Shown piece by piece: positions 33,726-42,718 of a stretch of DNA of 64,000 bases. Made by a program: the position numbers and the translations under genes. This stretch comes from RYN-133 sp036497285. Its GTDB lineage: Bacteria > Actinomycetota > Actinomycetes > Mycobacteriales > Jatrophihabitantaceae. The DNA is taken from assembly GCA_036497285.1 (NCBI GenBank), contig DASXJR010000056.1, positions 22,736 to 86,735 on the forward strand, in the 5' to 3' direction. A model generated the notes under the pieces. That model made no database searches. It was not told where the DNA came from and saw only the letters and a list, made by a program, of their open reading frames with translations. Positions within the stretch are counted from its first letter, which is position 1, and each line of letters begins with the position of its first letter.

Positions 33726-34304
33726 ATGGGCAAGATCGTACTGAGCACCAACGTGACTTTGGACGGCGTCGGACAGGATCCCGCAGGCGACGAGGGATTC
33801 GAGTTCGGCGGCTGGTTCAACCAGATTCCGGACGAAGACCGCGAACCGTGGGCCAAGGAGTTCTTCGACGAGGCGATGGCCACCGACGCGATCCTGATGG
33901 GCGCGCGCAGCTACGAGTGGTTCGCGCCGCGCTGGGTCGGACGCGAGGGGGCGTGGGCGGATCGGCTGGCGAGCCTGCCGAAGTACGTCGTCCGCTCGGG
34001 CGACGGCCGTTCCGACTGGGGCCCGACAACCGTGCTGGCCGGCGACGTGGTCGAGGAAGTCACGGAACTCAAACAGCAGGTCGACGGACACATCGCGCTC
34101 TACGCGAGCTATCAACTCGTCCAAACGCTTGTCGAGCACGACCTGCTGGACGAAGCCCGGTTGATGGTGTTCCCGCACGTCGTCGGCTCCGGCGGCCGCG
34201 TGTTCACCGACCTCACGGCGAGCAAGCCGGTTCGCCTGACGGACGTACGCGCGGTCGGTACCGGTCTCGTCCAACTGAGGTACGGGTTCGGGCGACAGCC
34301 ATAG
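33726..34304 (+). CDS. Dihydrofolate reductase-like (RibD C-terminal domain) protein
   Basis: 192 residues, ATG 33726 preceded by GAAGGAGATCGAG. Motifs are KIVLSTNVTLDGVGQDP, ATDAILMGARSYEWFA, LPKYVVRSG, and LIxxL-type LDEARLMVFPHVVGSGGRVF, the same DHFR/RibD_C family as the protein at 24656 but with low direct similarity. NADPH-dependent reductase activity is assumed from the fold. It is divergent from the SnoaL-ECF sigma gene, which probably governs it. Confidence 0.88.
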   Translation: MGKIVLSTNVTLDGVGQDPAGDEGFEFGGWFNQIPDEDREPWAKEFFDEAMATDAILMGARSYEWFAPRWVGREGAWADRLASLPKYVVRSGDGRSDWGPTTVLAGDVVEEVTELKQQVDGHIALYASYQLVQTLVEHDLLDEARLMVFPHVVGSGGRVFTDLTASKPVRLTDVRAVGTGLVQLRYGFGRQP

Positions 34305-34371
34305 CGAGTGGTCGATGAGTGCGGCGAGGCGTCAATCACCCGGCTCGCGCCGGCACTGGCGTCGGCCATGA

Positions 34372-34391
34372 AGCGACCCTCTCATGTCGCT
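34372..34391. terminator. Stem-loop between convergent DHFR-like and GH3 genes
   Basis: AGCGAC (34372-34377) and GTCGCT (34386-34391) form a 6-bp stem with an 8-nt loop in the 103-bp gap between the stops of two convergent genes. There is no T-run on either side, so an intrinsic terminator would be of the U-less kind common in actinobacteria. Weak evidence. Confidence 0.3.
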
Positions 34392-34407
34392 CCGCGGCGT
34401 CGGTGAA

Positions 34408-36636
34408 CTACGGTGTCGTCGCGAAGGTGGTGGTTAGTTGCGCGGTCGAGTCGCCGCCGACGTAGACGTCGAACGTTGTGGCGTCGATGACGAAGTCGCC
34501 GACATCCGCGTTCCAGTACTGCAGTTCGGCCGGGCCGAGCGAGAACTGCACGGTGCGCGAGGTGTTCGCGGCAATGTGGACGCGCTCGAAGCCCTTCAAT
34601 TCGCGAACCGGTCGCGACGCGCGTCCGTGTCGCTGGTGCAGGTACAGCTGGACGACCTCGTCCGCGTCCCGGTCACTGGTATTGGTGACCGTGACCGAGA
34701 CCGTCTCGGTCTCACCCACCGGGACGGACGGGCGGTCGACGGCGAGGTCGGCGTAGTCGAAGCGTGCATAGCTGAGCCCGTAGCCGAACGGGAACAGCGG
34801 TGTGCTCGGCTCGTCCCAGTACCGCCGGCCCTGGTTCTGCGGCTCGTGTGAGGTGGTGTGCGAGTAGATCATCGGGATCTGGCCGACGCTGCGGGGCCAG
34901 CTGAACGGCAGCTTGCCGCCGGGGGAGACGTCGCCGAGCAGCAGCTCGGCGACGGCCGCGCCACCCTGCGACCCGGGATACCAGATGTCGAGGACGGCAG
35001 GCACATGTTCGATGGCCCAGCGCAGATCCAGCGGCCGTCCATTCATCACCAGCAACACGACCGGCGTCCCGGTGGCGACAAGCGCTTGCAGCAGCTCGAG
35101 CTGACGGCCGGGTAGTTCGAGCGACGACCGCGAGGCAGCCTCGCCGATCATCTGTTGCCACTCGCCGAGCACCACGATCGCCACGTCGGCGCCGCGGGCG
35201 ACGTCGACCGCGTGCGTGAGTTCGGCATCGTCGTCGAACCCCTCCGGGTCCGGCGGCGTGTTGCCGGGGAACATGTCGAACATCGACGGGTACATCCGCC
35301 GGGCGGGGCGGATGCCGGCGGCGTACCGCAAGTCGACCGCGTCGCCGAGTCGGGTGTGCAGCCCGGCGAGGACGGTGACGGTTTCGTCCAGGTCGTAGTC
35401 GAAGACCCAAGGCCCGAGGGCGTCGCGGCGCGAGTCGGCCAACGGTCCGAGCACCGCGATCGAGTTCAGCCTGGTGGCGTCGAGCGGCAGCAATCCGCCC
35501 TCGTTGCGCAGCAGTACGGCCGACCGCGTCGCGGCGTTGCGTGCGGCCTCGCGGTGTGCCGGGTCGGCGAGCACGGTCTGCGCGTGCTGTTCGTCGACGT
35601 ACGGGTCGTCGAACAGGCCGAGGCGCAGCTTGACCTCGAGGATCCGCCGGACACAGGCGTCGACCGCCTCGATGCCGACCTGACCGTCCGCGACGGCCGC
35701 GGGCAGGTGTGCGTATGCCGGGTCGGTCACCGCCATCTCGAGATCGACCCCGGTGGCGACGCCACGTGCCGCCGCGTCGGCGGCGTCCGCCGCGAAGCCG
35801 TGGGTCACCAAGCTGCGGACGGCGTTCGCGTCGCTGACCACGAACCCGGTGAAGCCCAGGCGGCCGCGCAGCACGTCCTCGAACAGCCGGCGGTTCCCGG
35901 TGGCCGGGATTCCGTTGAGATCCATGTAGGCCGTCATCACGTTCCCGGCGCCGGCGTCGATCGCCGCCTGGAACGGCGGGAGGTAGACGTTCCACAGCTG
36001 CGCATCGGCCAGGTCCACCTCGTCGTAGTCGCGGCCGCCCAGCGCGGCGCCGTAGCCGGCGAAATGCTTCGGACCGGCGACGATGCGCTCCGGCGTGCCG
36101 ATCGCCGCACCCTGGAATCCGCGCACCTGCGCGGCAGCGACCGCGGCGCCGAGGTACGGATCCTCGCCGGCGCCTTCCACGATGCGCCCCCAGCGCGGGT
36201 CGCGGGCAATGTCGACCATCGGGGCGAACGTCCAATGGATTCCGACCGCGCGCGCCTCCCGCGCCGCCACCGCCTGGCCACGTTCGATCGTCGCCGGATC
36301 CCACGACGCGGCCATCGCGATCGGCACCGGGAACACCGTGCGTAGCCCGTGGATCACGTCGAAGCCGAACAGCGCGGGAATGCCGTGCCGGTTGCCCTCG
36401 ATCGCGAGCCGCTGCAGCCGGTTGATCTCGGCAGGATCGGTGACGAACAACAGCGCTCCGACGGCTCCGCGCGCGAGCGCCTGCTCGACCTCACCCGGCG
36501 GCTGCGGAGGTTCCCCGCCCGTGCCCACATGCTCGCCGAAGGAGAAGTACTGCGTGAGCTGGCCCGCCTTCTCCGAGGGCGTCATCGCCGCGAGCAGTTC
36601 ATCGATCCGGGCGGTGGTCGTCGGGTCGGCGCGCAT
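34408..36636 (-). CDS. Glycoside hydrolase family 3 beta-glucosidase, cytoplasmic
   Basis: 742 residues. The GH3 N-terminal barrel shows FGFDVIHGLRTVFPVPI, FAPMVDIARDPRWGRIVEGAGEDPYL, KHF (190-192) and the nucleophile in FVVSDANAV (Asp269). The GH3 C-terminal sandwich domain has RNEGGLLPLD and LDIWYPGSQGGAAVAELLLGD, and a fibronectin-III-like domain closes the protein (VSVTVTNTSDRDADEVVQLYL). There is no signal peptide, so it should act on imported beta-glucosides or cellobiose-like sugars. Full length. It is divergent from the GH13 gene, with a small gene between. Confidence 0.93.
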   Translation of the reverse strand: MRADPTTTARIDELLAAMTPSEKAGQLTQYFSFGEHVGTGGEPPQPPGEVEQALARGAVGALLFVTDPAEINRLQRLAIEGNRHGIPALFGFDVIHGLRTVFPVPIAMAASWDPATIERGQAVAAREARAVGIHWTFAPMVDIARDPRWGRIVEGAGEDPYLGAAVAAAQVRGFQGAAIGTPERIVAGPKHFAGYGAALGGRDYDEVDLADAQLWNVYLPPFQAAIDAGAGNVMTAYMDLNGIPATGNRRLFEDVLRGRLGFTGFVVSDANAVRSLVTHGFAADAADAAARGVATGVDLEMAVTDPAYAHLPAAVADGQVGIEAVDACVRRILEVKLRLGLFDDPYVDEQHAQTVLADPAHREAARNAATRSAVLLRNEGGLLPLDATRLNSIAVLGPLADSRRDALGPWVFDYDLDETVTVLAGLHTRLGDAVDLRYAAGIRPARRMYPSMFDMFPGNTPPDPEGFDDDAELTHAVDVARGADVAIVVLGEWQQMIGEAASRSSLELPGRQLELLQALVATGTPVVLLVMNGRPLDLRWAIEHVPAVLDIWYPGSQGGAAVAELLLGDVSPGGKLPFSWPRSVGQIPMIYSHTTSHEPQNQGRRYWDEPSTPLFPFGYGLSYARFDYADLAVDRPSVPVGETETVSVTVTNTSDRDADEVVQLYLHQRHGRASRPVRELKGFERVHIAANTSRTVQFSLGPAELQYWNADVGDFVIDATTFDVYVGGDSTAQLTTTFATTP

Positions 36637-36659
36637 AGGCGATCATTCTCCGGCAGGTA

Positions 36660-36854
36660 CTAAGGCTGTGGGAATCCGTCTGCCCAATCCAGCTCGGAGT
36701 CCGCCACGTCCGTGTCGTACTCGCGCCCCAGCAACCACGACTGTCGTCCCGCGCCGTCGCGCCGGCCCGCGACATGGACCTCGGGGAAATGGCCGGCGCG
36801 AAGCTGGCACTGCACGTTGTCCAGCACCTCGCCACATTGCTCGTCAGACGTCAT
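36660..36854 (-). CDS. Small protein, 64 residues, Cys/His-containing
   Basis: From ATG 36854 (MTSDEQCGEVLDNVQCQLRA) to TAG at 36662-36660. The segment GHFPEVHVAG after the second Cys recalls the C-x8-C-x4-GHxxxxH zinc-ribbon-like small proteins seen in actinobacteria. No strong ribosome-binding site is seen, so it may be leaderless. It lies 23 bp upstream of the GH3 start on the same strand. I do not recognise a function; confidence that it is a gene is moderate. Confidence 0.5.
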   Translation of the reverse strand: MTSDEQCGEVLDNVQCQLRAGHFPEVHVAGRRDGAGRQSWLLGREYDTDVADSELDWADGFPQP

Positions 36855-36939
36855 GAGACGAGTCTGCCCAACCGGGCGGGCCAAACCGACAGCGCCATGC
36901 TCGCCATCGTCCCGCAACCGGGCCGCGGAACAGAAGGTC

Positions 36940-38559
36940 ATGTCGGTTGGTGCTTCGATGGAGGACGTGGACGGCTCCGAATGGTGGCGCAGTGCGACCG
37001 TCTACCAGATCTATCCGCTCAGTTACGCCGACGCCAACGGAGACGGGTTCGGCGATCTGCAGGGGATCATCGACCACCTCGGTCATCTGGCCGGCGAGGC
37101 GGACTCCCTCGGCGTCGACGCGATCTGGTTGTCGCCTATCTACCGCTCGCCGATGGTCGACTTCGGTTACGACGTCGCCGACCACTGCGCGGTGGATCCC
37201 CGCCTCGGGTCGATAGAGGACGCGGATGCCTTGATCCGGGCAGCACATGCGCGCGGTCTGCGGGTGCTGCTGGACTTCGTGCCCAACCACACGTCCGACC
37301 AGCACGAGTGGTTCGAGCAGGCCCGCAGGTCGCGGACGGATCCGAAGCGCGACTGGTATGTGTGGGCGGATCCGGCCCCGGACGGCGGGCCACCGAACAA
37401 CTGGTTGTCGGCGTTCGAGCGCGTCGGGCGCGCGTGGACCTTCGACGAGGCCACCGGTCAGTACTACTTGCATTCATACACGCCGCAGCAGCCGGACCTG
37501 AACTGGCGCGAACCCGCGGTGCGAGCCGCGATGCACGACGTGATGCGGTTCTGGCTCGATCGCGGCGTCGACGGGTTCCGCGTGGACGCGCCGCACCGGC
37601 TGGGCAAGGACGAGTTGCTGAGCGACAACGCGCCTGACGTCGTCGACCTGCGGGTGGCGACGCAACTCGACGAACGCAGGCATCGCAACCTCGACGATCA
37701 GATCGTCCACGAGTTCCTGCGCGAGCTACGCACAGTCATCGACAGCTACCCCGACCGGGTGCTGATCGGCGAGGTGGGAGTGCACCACCCGGTGCGTCGT
37801 CGTGACTACTACGGCGCCGGTGACGAGCTGCAGATGGTCTTCGACTTCGGGTTCTGGTCCAACCCGTGGCAGGCCGACGCGTTTCGGCGCAGCGGCGGCG
37901 AGCAGGAAGCGGTGATCGAGGCCGGTGGCTGGGCCACGCACGCGCTGTCCAATCACGACTTGTCACGCCACGCGAGCCGCTATGCCGTCCGGAGGGGGCG
38001 GGACGGCATGGCACGCGCCCGCGCGGCCGCAGTCCTGCTCACCACATTGCCCGGGACGACGTTCCTGTACTACGGCGAGGAGATCGGGATGACCGACGTC
38101 CCGGTCCCCGCGGACCGTGCCACCGACCCGGACGGACGGGATCCGGAGCGGACACCCATGCAATGGGACTTCTCGTTGCCGGCCGCCGGGTTCTCGACCG
38201 CGCGCCCGTGGCTGCCCGTGCCTGGCGCCGGCCCAGACGTACGCACACAGTCCGGGGACCCCGGCTCGCTGCTGTCGCTCTACCGCGACCTGTTGCGTTT
38301 GCGGCGCGATCACCCCGGCTTGCGATCCGCCGACTATGCCGACCTCGACGCCGGCGCGGACGTCTACGCCTTTCGCCGCAGCGACGGGCTTCTCGTCGCG
38401 ATCAACTTCTCGGACACGCCGCGGGAGGCAGCACTGTTGGCCACCTCGAATGCCACTGTGGTGTTGAGCACGGGCGCCCGAACGCTTGGCGCAGTCGTCG
38501 ATCCACGCGAGCTGGTGCTGGAACCGAACGAGGCGGTCGTTCTCGCCGCGCGACACTGA
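36940..38559 (+). CDS. Glycoside hydrolase family 13 alpha-glucosidase (oligo-1,6-/maltase type)
   Basis: 539 residues from ATG 36940 (another ATG at 36958 is possible). WWRSATVYQIYPLSYADANGDG, then LDFVPNHTS (region I), GFRVDAPHR (region II, nucleophile Asp216), LIGEVG (region III, acid/base Glu278) and LSNHD (region IV, Asp340) are all present. Val/Ala after the nucleophile and the overall length fit the oligosaccharide alpha-glucosidase subfamily (GH13_23/30-like). There is no signal peptide. It releases glucose from maltose-type or related alpha-glucosides in the cytoplasm. The adjacent divergent GH3 enzyme suggests a small glucoside-utilisation locus without its own transporter here. Confidence 0.93.
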   Translation: MSVGASMEDVDGSEWWRSATVYQIYPLSYADANGDGFGDLQGIIDHLGHLAGEADSLGVDAIWLSPIYRSPMVDFGYDVADHCAVDPRLGSIEDADALIRAAHARGLRVLLDFVPNHTSDQHEWFEQARRSRTDPKRDWYVWADPAPDGGPPNNWLSAFERVGRAWTFDEATGQYYLHSYTPQQPDLNWREPAVRAAMHDVMRFWLDRGVDGFRVDAPHRLGKDELLSDNAPDVVDLRVATQLDERRHRNLDDQIVHEFLRELRTVIDSYPDRVLIGEVGVHHPVRRRDYYGAGDELQMVFDFGFWSNPWQADAFRRSGGEQEAVIEAGGWATHALSNHDLSRHASRYAVRRGRDGMARARAAAVLLTTLPGTTFLYYGEEIGMTDVPVPADRATDPDGRDPERTPMQWDFSLPAAGFSTARPWLPVPGAGPDVRTQSGDPGSLLSLYRDLLRLRRDHPGLRSADYADLDAGADVYAFRRSDGLLVAINFSDTPREAALLATSNATVVLSTGARTLGAVVDPRELVLEPNEAVVLAARH

Positions 38560-38583
38560 GGCTGTGCGACACGCCGACACGAC

Positions 38584-38620
38584 ATGTGGTGCCACATCTC
38601 GCGCTCCCGTCCACATATGG
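38584..38620. promoter_or_regulatory. Dyads upstream of the nrdAB riboswitch, possible regulator sites
   Basis: ATGTGG-TG-CCACAT at 38584-38597 is a perfect 6-bp-arm dyad, and CCACATATGG at 38611-38620 carries a related half-site around CATATG. They lie just before the cobalamin aptamer, where the nrdAB promoter should be. NrdR boxes are expected upstream of ribonucleotide reductase operons, but these elements fit the known consensus poorly and are about 26 bp apart instead of the usual ~31. Recorded as candidate operators only. Confidence 0.3.
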
Positions 38621-38640
38621 TGCTGTACGCAGCTGGTTCG

Positions 38641-38866
38641 GCGTCGCTGCCAACGACGTCGAGGCAAGAGGGAACCCGGTGCGAATCCGGGACTGCCCCG
38701 CAGCGGTGAGTGGGAACGAACGCCGTTCTCCTCGCCCGGTTCCGACCGGAACGAGGTGACAGCACTGGGCTCGGACGTCTCATGAACGTCCGTCGGCCTG
38801 GGAAGCGACGGCAAGTAGGGACCCGGCGCGAGCCGGTCGTGCCCGCGAGTCCGAAGACCTGCCAGC
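38641..38866 (+). promoter_or_regulatory. Cobalamin (B12) riboswitch upstream of nrdAB
   Basis: Conserved cobalamin-aptamer blocks appear in order: GAGGCAAGAGGGAACCCGGTG, GAATCCGGGACTGCCCCGC, the B12-box region GCCTGGGAAGCGACGGCAAG (near 38796-38815) and GAGTCCGAAGACCTGCC at 38847-38863. It lies in the leader of a class I ribonucleotide reductase operon. In Streptomyces coelicolor the class Ia nrdABS operon is repressed by adenosylcobalamin through such a riboswitch while the B12-dependent class II enzyme takes over. The same logic is inferred here, implying a class II nrdJ elsewhere in the genome. Confidence 0.92.
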
Positions 38867-38867
38867 G

Positions 38868-38891
38868 CACCGCGCCCGCTCGGGCGCGGTG
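38868..38891 (+). terminator. GC-rich hairpin immediately after the B12 aptamer (expression platform)
   Basis: CACCGCGCCC (38868-38877) and GGGCGCGGTG (38882-38891) form a perfect 10-bp stem with the tetraloop GCTC, starting within a few bases of the last aptamer block. No U-run follows. It is a plausible transcription terminator or attenuator controlled by B12 binding, 129 bp before the nrdA start. Confidence 0.6.
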
Positions 38892-39020
38892 GTCCGATGC
38901 CGCGCGGGACGGTTGACGGCTCGACGCGCTCGCCTCCGTCCAGCGGTGGCGGGCGCCGACCACCGTCAGCTGCTGTCTCGCTCGGTTCGGGCCTTCGGGT
39001 CGAGCTGCGAGGAGACAGCG

Positions 39021-41384
39021 ATGACAACGACGATGCGCGATGACGAGGTCGTGCCGCCGGCACGCAAGGCGCAGATGCACGTGCGCAAGCGCAACGGTGA
39101 CAGCGAGTCGGTTGACGTGAACAAGATCGTGCGGGCAGTCGAGCGGTGGTGTGACGACCTCGACGACGTCGACCCGCTGCGGATCGCGACGCGCACGATC
39201 AGCGGCCTCTACGACGGGGCGACGACGGCCGAACTCGACCGGCTGTCGATCCAGACCGCTGCGGAGATGATCGGTGCGGAACCGCAGTACTCGCAGTTGG
39301 CTGCGCGGCTGCTGGCCGGCTACATCGACAAGGAGGTCCGCAACCAAGGCGTCGCCTCGTTCAGCCAGTCTGTCGCGCTGGGCCAGGCCGAAGGGCTGAT
39401 CGGCGAACAGACCGCGCGGTTCGTGAAGGACAACGCGCGCAAGCTGGATTTCGCCGTCGAGCCAGGTGCGGACCGGAGCTTCGAGTACTTCGGGCTGCGC
39501 ACCGTGTACGACCGGTACCTGTTGCGGCACCCCACCACGCGTCTGGTTATCGAGACGCCGCAGTACTTCCTGCTGCGCGTGGCGTGCGGCCTGTCGCGCA
39601 CTCCGGCCGAGGCGATCGGCTTCTACCGCCTGCTGTCGTCGCTGGCCTACATGCCGAGCTCACCGACGTTGTTCAACTCCGGCACGCGCCATACCCAGAT
39701 GTCGTCGTGCTATCTGGTCGATTCGCCCAGGGACGAGCTGGATTCGATCTACTCGCGCTACGCGCAGGTGGCACGGCTGTCGAAGTTCGCCGGCGGCATC
39801 GGCATCTCGTGGACCCGGGTGCGCTCGCGCGGCGCGCTGATCCGCGGGACGAACGGCCAGTCGAACGGGATCGTTCCGTGGTTGCGGATTCTCGACTCGT
39901 CCGTGGTGGCGGTGAACCAGGGCGGCCGCCGCAAGGGTGCCGCGTGCGTCTACCTCGAGCCGTGGCATCCGGACGTCCAGGAGTTCCTCGAGCTTCGCGA
40001 CAACACCGGCGAGGACGCGCGTCGCACGCACAATCTCAACCTGGCCAACTGGATTCCGGACGAATTCATGCGCCGCGTCGAGGCCGACGAGCTGTGGTCG
40101 CTCATCGACCCGGACGAGGTGCCGGAGTTGCCTGACCTGTGGGGCGAGCAGTTCGATGCCGCCTACCGCAGAGCGGAGGCCGAAGGACGGTACGTGCGCC
40201 AGGTCAGGGCGCGCGATCTGTACGGACGGATGATGCGCACGCTCGCACAGACCGGTCAGGGCTGGATGGTGTTCAAGGACGCGGCCAACGCCAAGTGCAA
40301 CCAGACCGGCCTGGCCGGCAACACCGTCCATTTGTCGAACTTGTGCACCGAGATCATCGAGGTGTCCAGCGACACCGAGACAGCGGTGTGCAACCTCGGG
40401 TCGATCAACCTCGCCCGCCACCTCACGACCGAGGACGGCACTGCTGCCTTCGACTGGGAGCGGCTGCGCGAGACCGTGCGTACGGCCGTGCCGTTCCTGG
40501 ACCGCGTCATCGACATCAACTACTACCCGTCCGCGCAGGCCGCAGCATCCAACCCGCGGTGGCGCCCGGTCGGCCTCGGCGTGATGGGACTGCAGGACGT
40601 GTTCTTCGCTCTGCGGTTGCCGTTCGACTCGGACGAGGCGCGGGAGCTGTCGACGCGCATCGCGGAGGAGATTTACCTGACCGCGCTGGAGGTTTCTGCC
40701 GAACTCGCCGAGCAGCACGGTGCGCACCCGGTGTTCGACAGGACCCGCGCCGCGTCCGGCGTGGTGCAGCCTGACCTGTGGGGCGTAACCCCGACCCAGG
40801 ACGTGCGGTGGACGGCACTGCGCGAGCAGATCGCCCGCACCGGGCTACGGAACTCGCTGCTGATCGCGATTGCCCCGACGTCAACCATCGCGTCGATCAC
40901 CGGTTGCTACGAATGCATCGAGCCGCAGGTGTCGAATCTGTTCAAGCGCGAGACGCTGTCGGGCGAGTTCTTGCAGGTCAACACTGCGCTCGTGCGCGAA
41001 CTCAAGCAGTTGGGCCTGTGGACGTCAGAGGTACGCGAGGAGATCAAGCGCGCGGACGGCTCGGTGCAGGGGATCGACGCGCTGCCGGCCGCGACCCGCG
41101 AGCTGTTCCGCACCGCGTGGGAACTGCCGCAGCGGGCGCTGATCGACCTGGCCGCGGCCCGCGCGCCCTACGTCGACCAATCGCAGTCGCTGAACCTGTT
41201 CATGCAGTCGCCCAGCATCGGCAAGCTGTCGTCGATGTATGCCTACGCCTGGAAGTCCGGGCTCAAGTCGACTTACTACCTGCGCTCCCGCCCGGCGACG
41301 CGCATCCAGCAGGCGACGGTCACCGCTGCCGCTGCAATCGCCTGTTCCCTGGAAAACCCCGAGTCCTGTGAGGCCTGCCAGTGA
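39021..41384 (+). CDS. nrdA: Ribonucleoside-diphosphate reductase, class I alpha subunit
   Basis: 787 residues from ATG 39021, six bases after GAGGAG; the open frame upstream lies in the riboswitch. Residues about 18-110 are an ATP-cone (HVRKRNGDSESVDVNKIVRAVERW), the allosteric activity site. The catalytic barrel shows TPQYFLLRVA, MSSCYLVDSPRD (catalytic Cys), GGIGISWTRVR, NLNLANWIPDEFM, the NLCTEI/CNLGSINL active-site block and ATQPxxTS-like IAIAPTSTIASITG. The C-terminal ESCEACQ gives the redox-active Cys pair re-reduced by thioredoxin. It reduces NDPs to dNDPs with NrdB. nrdB starts in the stop codon. Confidence 0.96.
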   Translation: MTTTMRDDEVVPPARKAQMHVRKRNGDSESVDVNKIVRAVERWCDDLDDVDPLRIATRTISGLYDGATTAELDRLSIQTAAEMIGAEPQYSQLAARLLAGYIDKEVRNQGVASFSQSVALGQAEGLIGEQTARFVKDNARKLDFAVEPGADRSFEYFGLRTVYDRYLLRHPTTRLVIETPQYFLLRVACGLSRTPAEAIGFYRLLSSLAYMPSSPTLFNSGTRHTQMSSCYLVDSPRDELDSIYSRYAQVARLSKFAGGIGISWTRVRSRGALIRGTNGQSNGIVPWLRILDSSVVAVNQGGRRKGAACVYLEPWHPDVQEFLELRDNTGEDARRTHNLNLANWIPDEFMRRVEADELWSLIDPDEVPELPDLWGEQFDAAYRRAEAEGRYVRQVRARDLYGRMMRTLAQTGQGWMVFKDAANAKCNQTGLAGNTVHLSNLCTEIIEVSSDTETAVCNLGSINLARHLTTEDGTAAFDWERLRETVRTAVPFLDRVIDINYYPSAQAAASNPRWRPVGLGVMGLQDVFFALRLPFDSDEARELSTRIAEEIYLTALEVSAELAEQHGAHPVFDRTRAASGVVQPDLWGVTPTQDVRWTALREQIARTGLRNSLLIAIAPTSTIASITGCYECIEPQVSNLFKRETLSGEFLQVNTALVRELKQLGLWTSEVREEIKRADGSVQGIDALPAATRELFRTAWELPQRALIDLAAARAPYVDQSQSLNLFMQSPSIGKLSSMYAYAWKSGLKSTYYLRSRPATRIQQATVTAAAAIACSLENPESCEACQ

Positions 41385-42409
41385 TGACCGCCACCGAACC
41401 TGTTGTTCGCCACGCCCTGCTTGATCCGGGCATGGATCTCAGCCTGCGTCCGATGCGCTATCCGCAGTTCTACGACCGGTTTCGCGACGCGATCAAGAAC
41501 ACCTGGACCGTCGAGGAGGTCGACCTGCACTCGGACCTCAAAGATTTGGCCCGGCTCACGCCCGCCGAGCAGCACCTGGTCGGCCGGCTGGTCGCATTCT
41601 TCGCGACCGGCGACACCATCGTCGCGAACAACCTCGTGCTGAACCTGTACCAGCACGTCAATTCGCCGGAGGGTCGCCTGTTCCTGTCCCGGCAGTTGTT
41701 CGAAGAAGCCGTGCACGTCCAGTTCTATCTGACGTTGCTCGACACCTACGTCCCCAGCGAGAAGGAGCGCTACGAAGCATTCGCCGCCGTCGAGAACATC
41801 CCTTCGATCAAGCGCAAGGCCGACTTCTGCTTCAAGTGGATCGACTCGATCTTCGAGTTGCGCCGGCTGGACACCGGCGATGAGCGACGCCAGTTCTTGC
41901 TCAACCTGATCTGCTTCGCCGCCTGCATCGAAGGGCTGTTCTTCTACGGCGCCTTTGCCTACGTGTACTTCCTGCGCTCCCGCGGCCTGCTGAACGGACT
42001 CGCGTCAGGCACCAACTGGGTGTTCCGCGACGAGTCGATGCACATGGCCTTCGCGTTCGACGTGGTTGAGACCGTCCGCGCCGAGGAGCCCGATCTGTTC
42101 GACGACACGATGCGATCTCAAGTGCGCGAAATGGTTACCGAGGCCGTCGAGTGTGAAGTCCAGTTCGCCGCGGATCTGCTCGAGCAAGGCGTCTCCGGCC
42201 TGTCACTCGACGACATGCGTGAGTATCTCCAGCACGTTGCGGACCGCCGGCTCGCGCAACTCGGCATCGAACCTGTCTACGGCTCGAAGAATCCGTTCCC
42301 GTTCATGGAACTGCAAGACGTGCAAGAGCTCTCGAACTTCTTCGAGCGCCGCGTCTCCGCGTATCAAGTCGGGGTCACCGGCACCGTCAGCTTCGACGAC
42401 GACTTCTGA
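41384..42409 (+). CDS. nrdB: Ribonucleoside-diphosphate reductase, class I beta subunit
   Basis: 341 residues from ATG 41384 (TGATG overlap; a GTG three bases earlier is possible). The ferritin-like diiron protein shows FATGDTIVANNL, EEAVHVQFYLTLLDTY (metal Glu and His with the radical Tyr four residues after the His), CFKW, LICFAACIEGLFFYGAFA and RDESMHMAFAFD. The C-terminus has a VSFDDDF tail that docks into NrdA. It supplies the tyrosyl radical. The gene ends 12 bp from the convergent Smr gene; no nrdR/nrdS regulator follows. Confidence 0.96.
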   Translation: MTATEPVVRHALLDPGMDLSLRPMRYPQFYDRFRDAIKNTWTVEEVDLHSDLKDLARLTPAEQHLVGRLVAFFATGDTIVANNLVLNLYQHVNSPEGRLFLSRQLFEEAVHVQFYLTLLDTYVPSEKERYEAFAAVENIPSIKRKADFCFKWIDSIFELRRLDTGDERRQFLLNLICFAACIEGLFFYGAFAYVYFLRSRGLLNGLASGTNWVFRDESMHMAFAFDVVETVRAEEPDLFDDTMRSQVREMVTEAVECEVQFAADLLEQGVSGLSLDDMREYLQHVADRRLAQLGIEPVYGSKNPFPFMELQDVQELSNFFERRVSAYQVGVTGTVSFDDDF

Positions 42410-42421
42410 TGCCGCGTCGGA

Positions 42422-42676
42422 TCACTTCCAACGGAAGTGGACGAAGACGCGGCCGAAGTTGTCGGAGTCCTTCTCCACCCGGTGGTAGAGCGCCTTGATC
42501 TCCTTACGGTCGAGGAACCGGAGCACGCGCTTCTTCAGTTGCCCGGAGCCCTTGCCCGGGATGATCTCCACCAGCGGTGCTTTCTTGGCCACCGCCTCGT
42601 CCATGATCGAACGAAGGGCGCGCTCGATCTCGTCACCGCGGTTGTAGATGTCGTGCAGATCGAGCTTGAGCTTCAC
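42422..42676 (-). CDS. Stand-alone Smr (MutS2 C-terminal) domain protein
   Basis: 84 residues. LDLHDIYNRGDEIERAL contains the LDLH motif, and VEIIPGKGSGQLKKRVLRFL contains the HGxG-equivalent GKGSGxL loop of Smr nuclease domains, followed by FGRVFVHFRWK. The His of the HGKG loop is replaced (IIPGKG), which may reduce nicking activity. Such short Smr proteins are widespread in actinobacteria; role uncertain (nucleic-acid binding or nicking). It converges on nrdB. Confidence 0.85.
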   Translation of the reverse strand: MKLKLDLHDIYNRGDEIERALRSIMDEAVAKKAPLVEIIPGKGSGQLKKRVLRFLDRKEIKALYHRVEKDSDNFGRVFVHFRWK

Positions 42677-42718
42677 CCGGTCATCGTGCGCTCGAACGCA
42701 ACTGGTTCGCCAGTTCGG

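Noticed and set aside
34712..36304. 530-codon Arg-rich frame over the GH3 gene
   Set aside because: Arg/Gly-rich shadow of the real GH3 frame in high-GC DNA.
38584..38620. Definite NrdR boxes for nrdAB
   Set aside because: Dyads fit the consensus poorly and the spacing (about 26 bp) is not the usual three turns; kept only as candidate operators.
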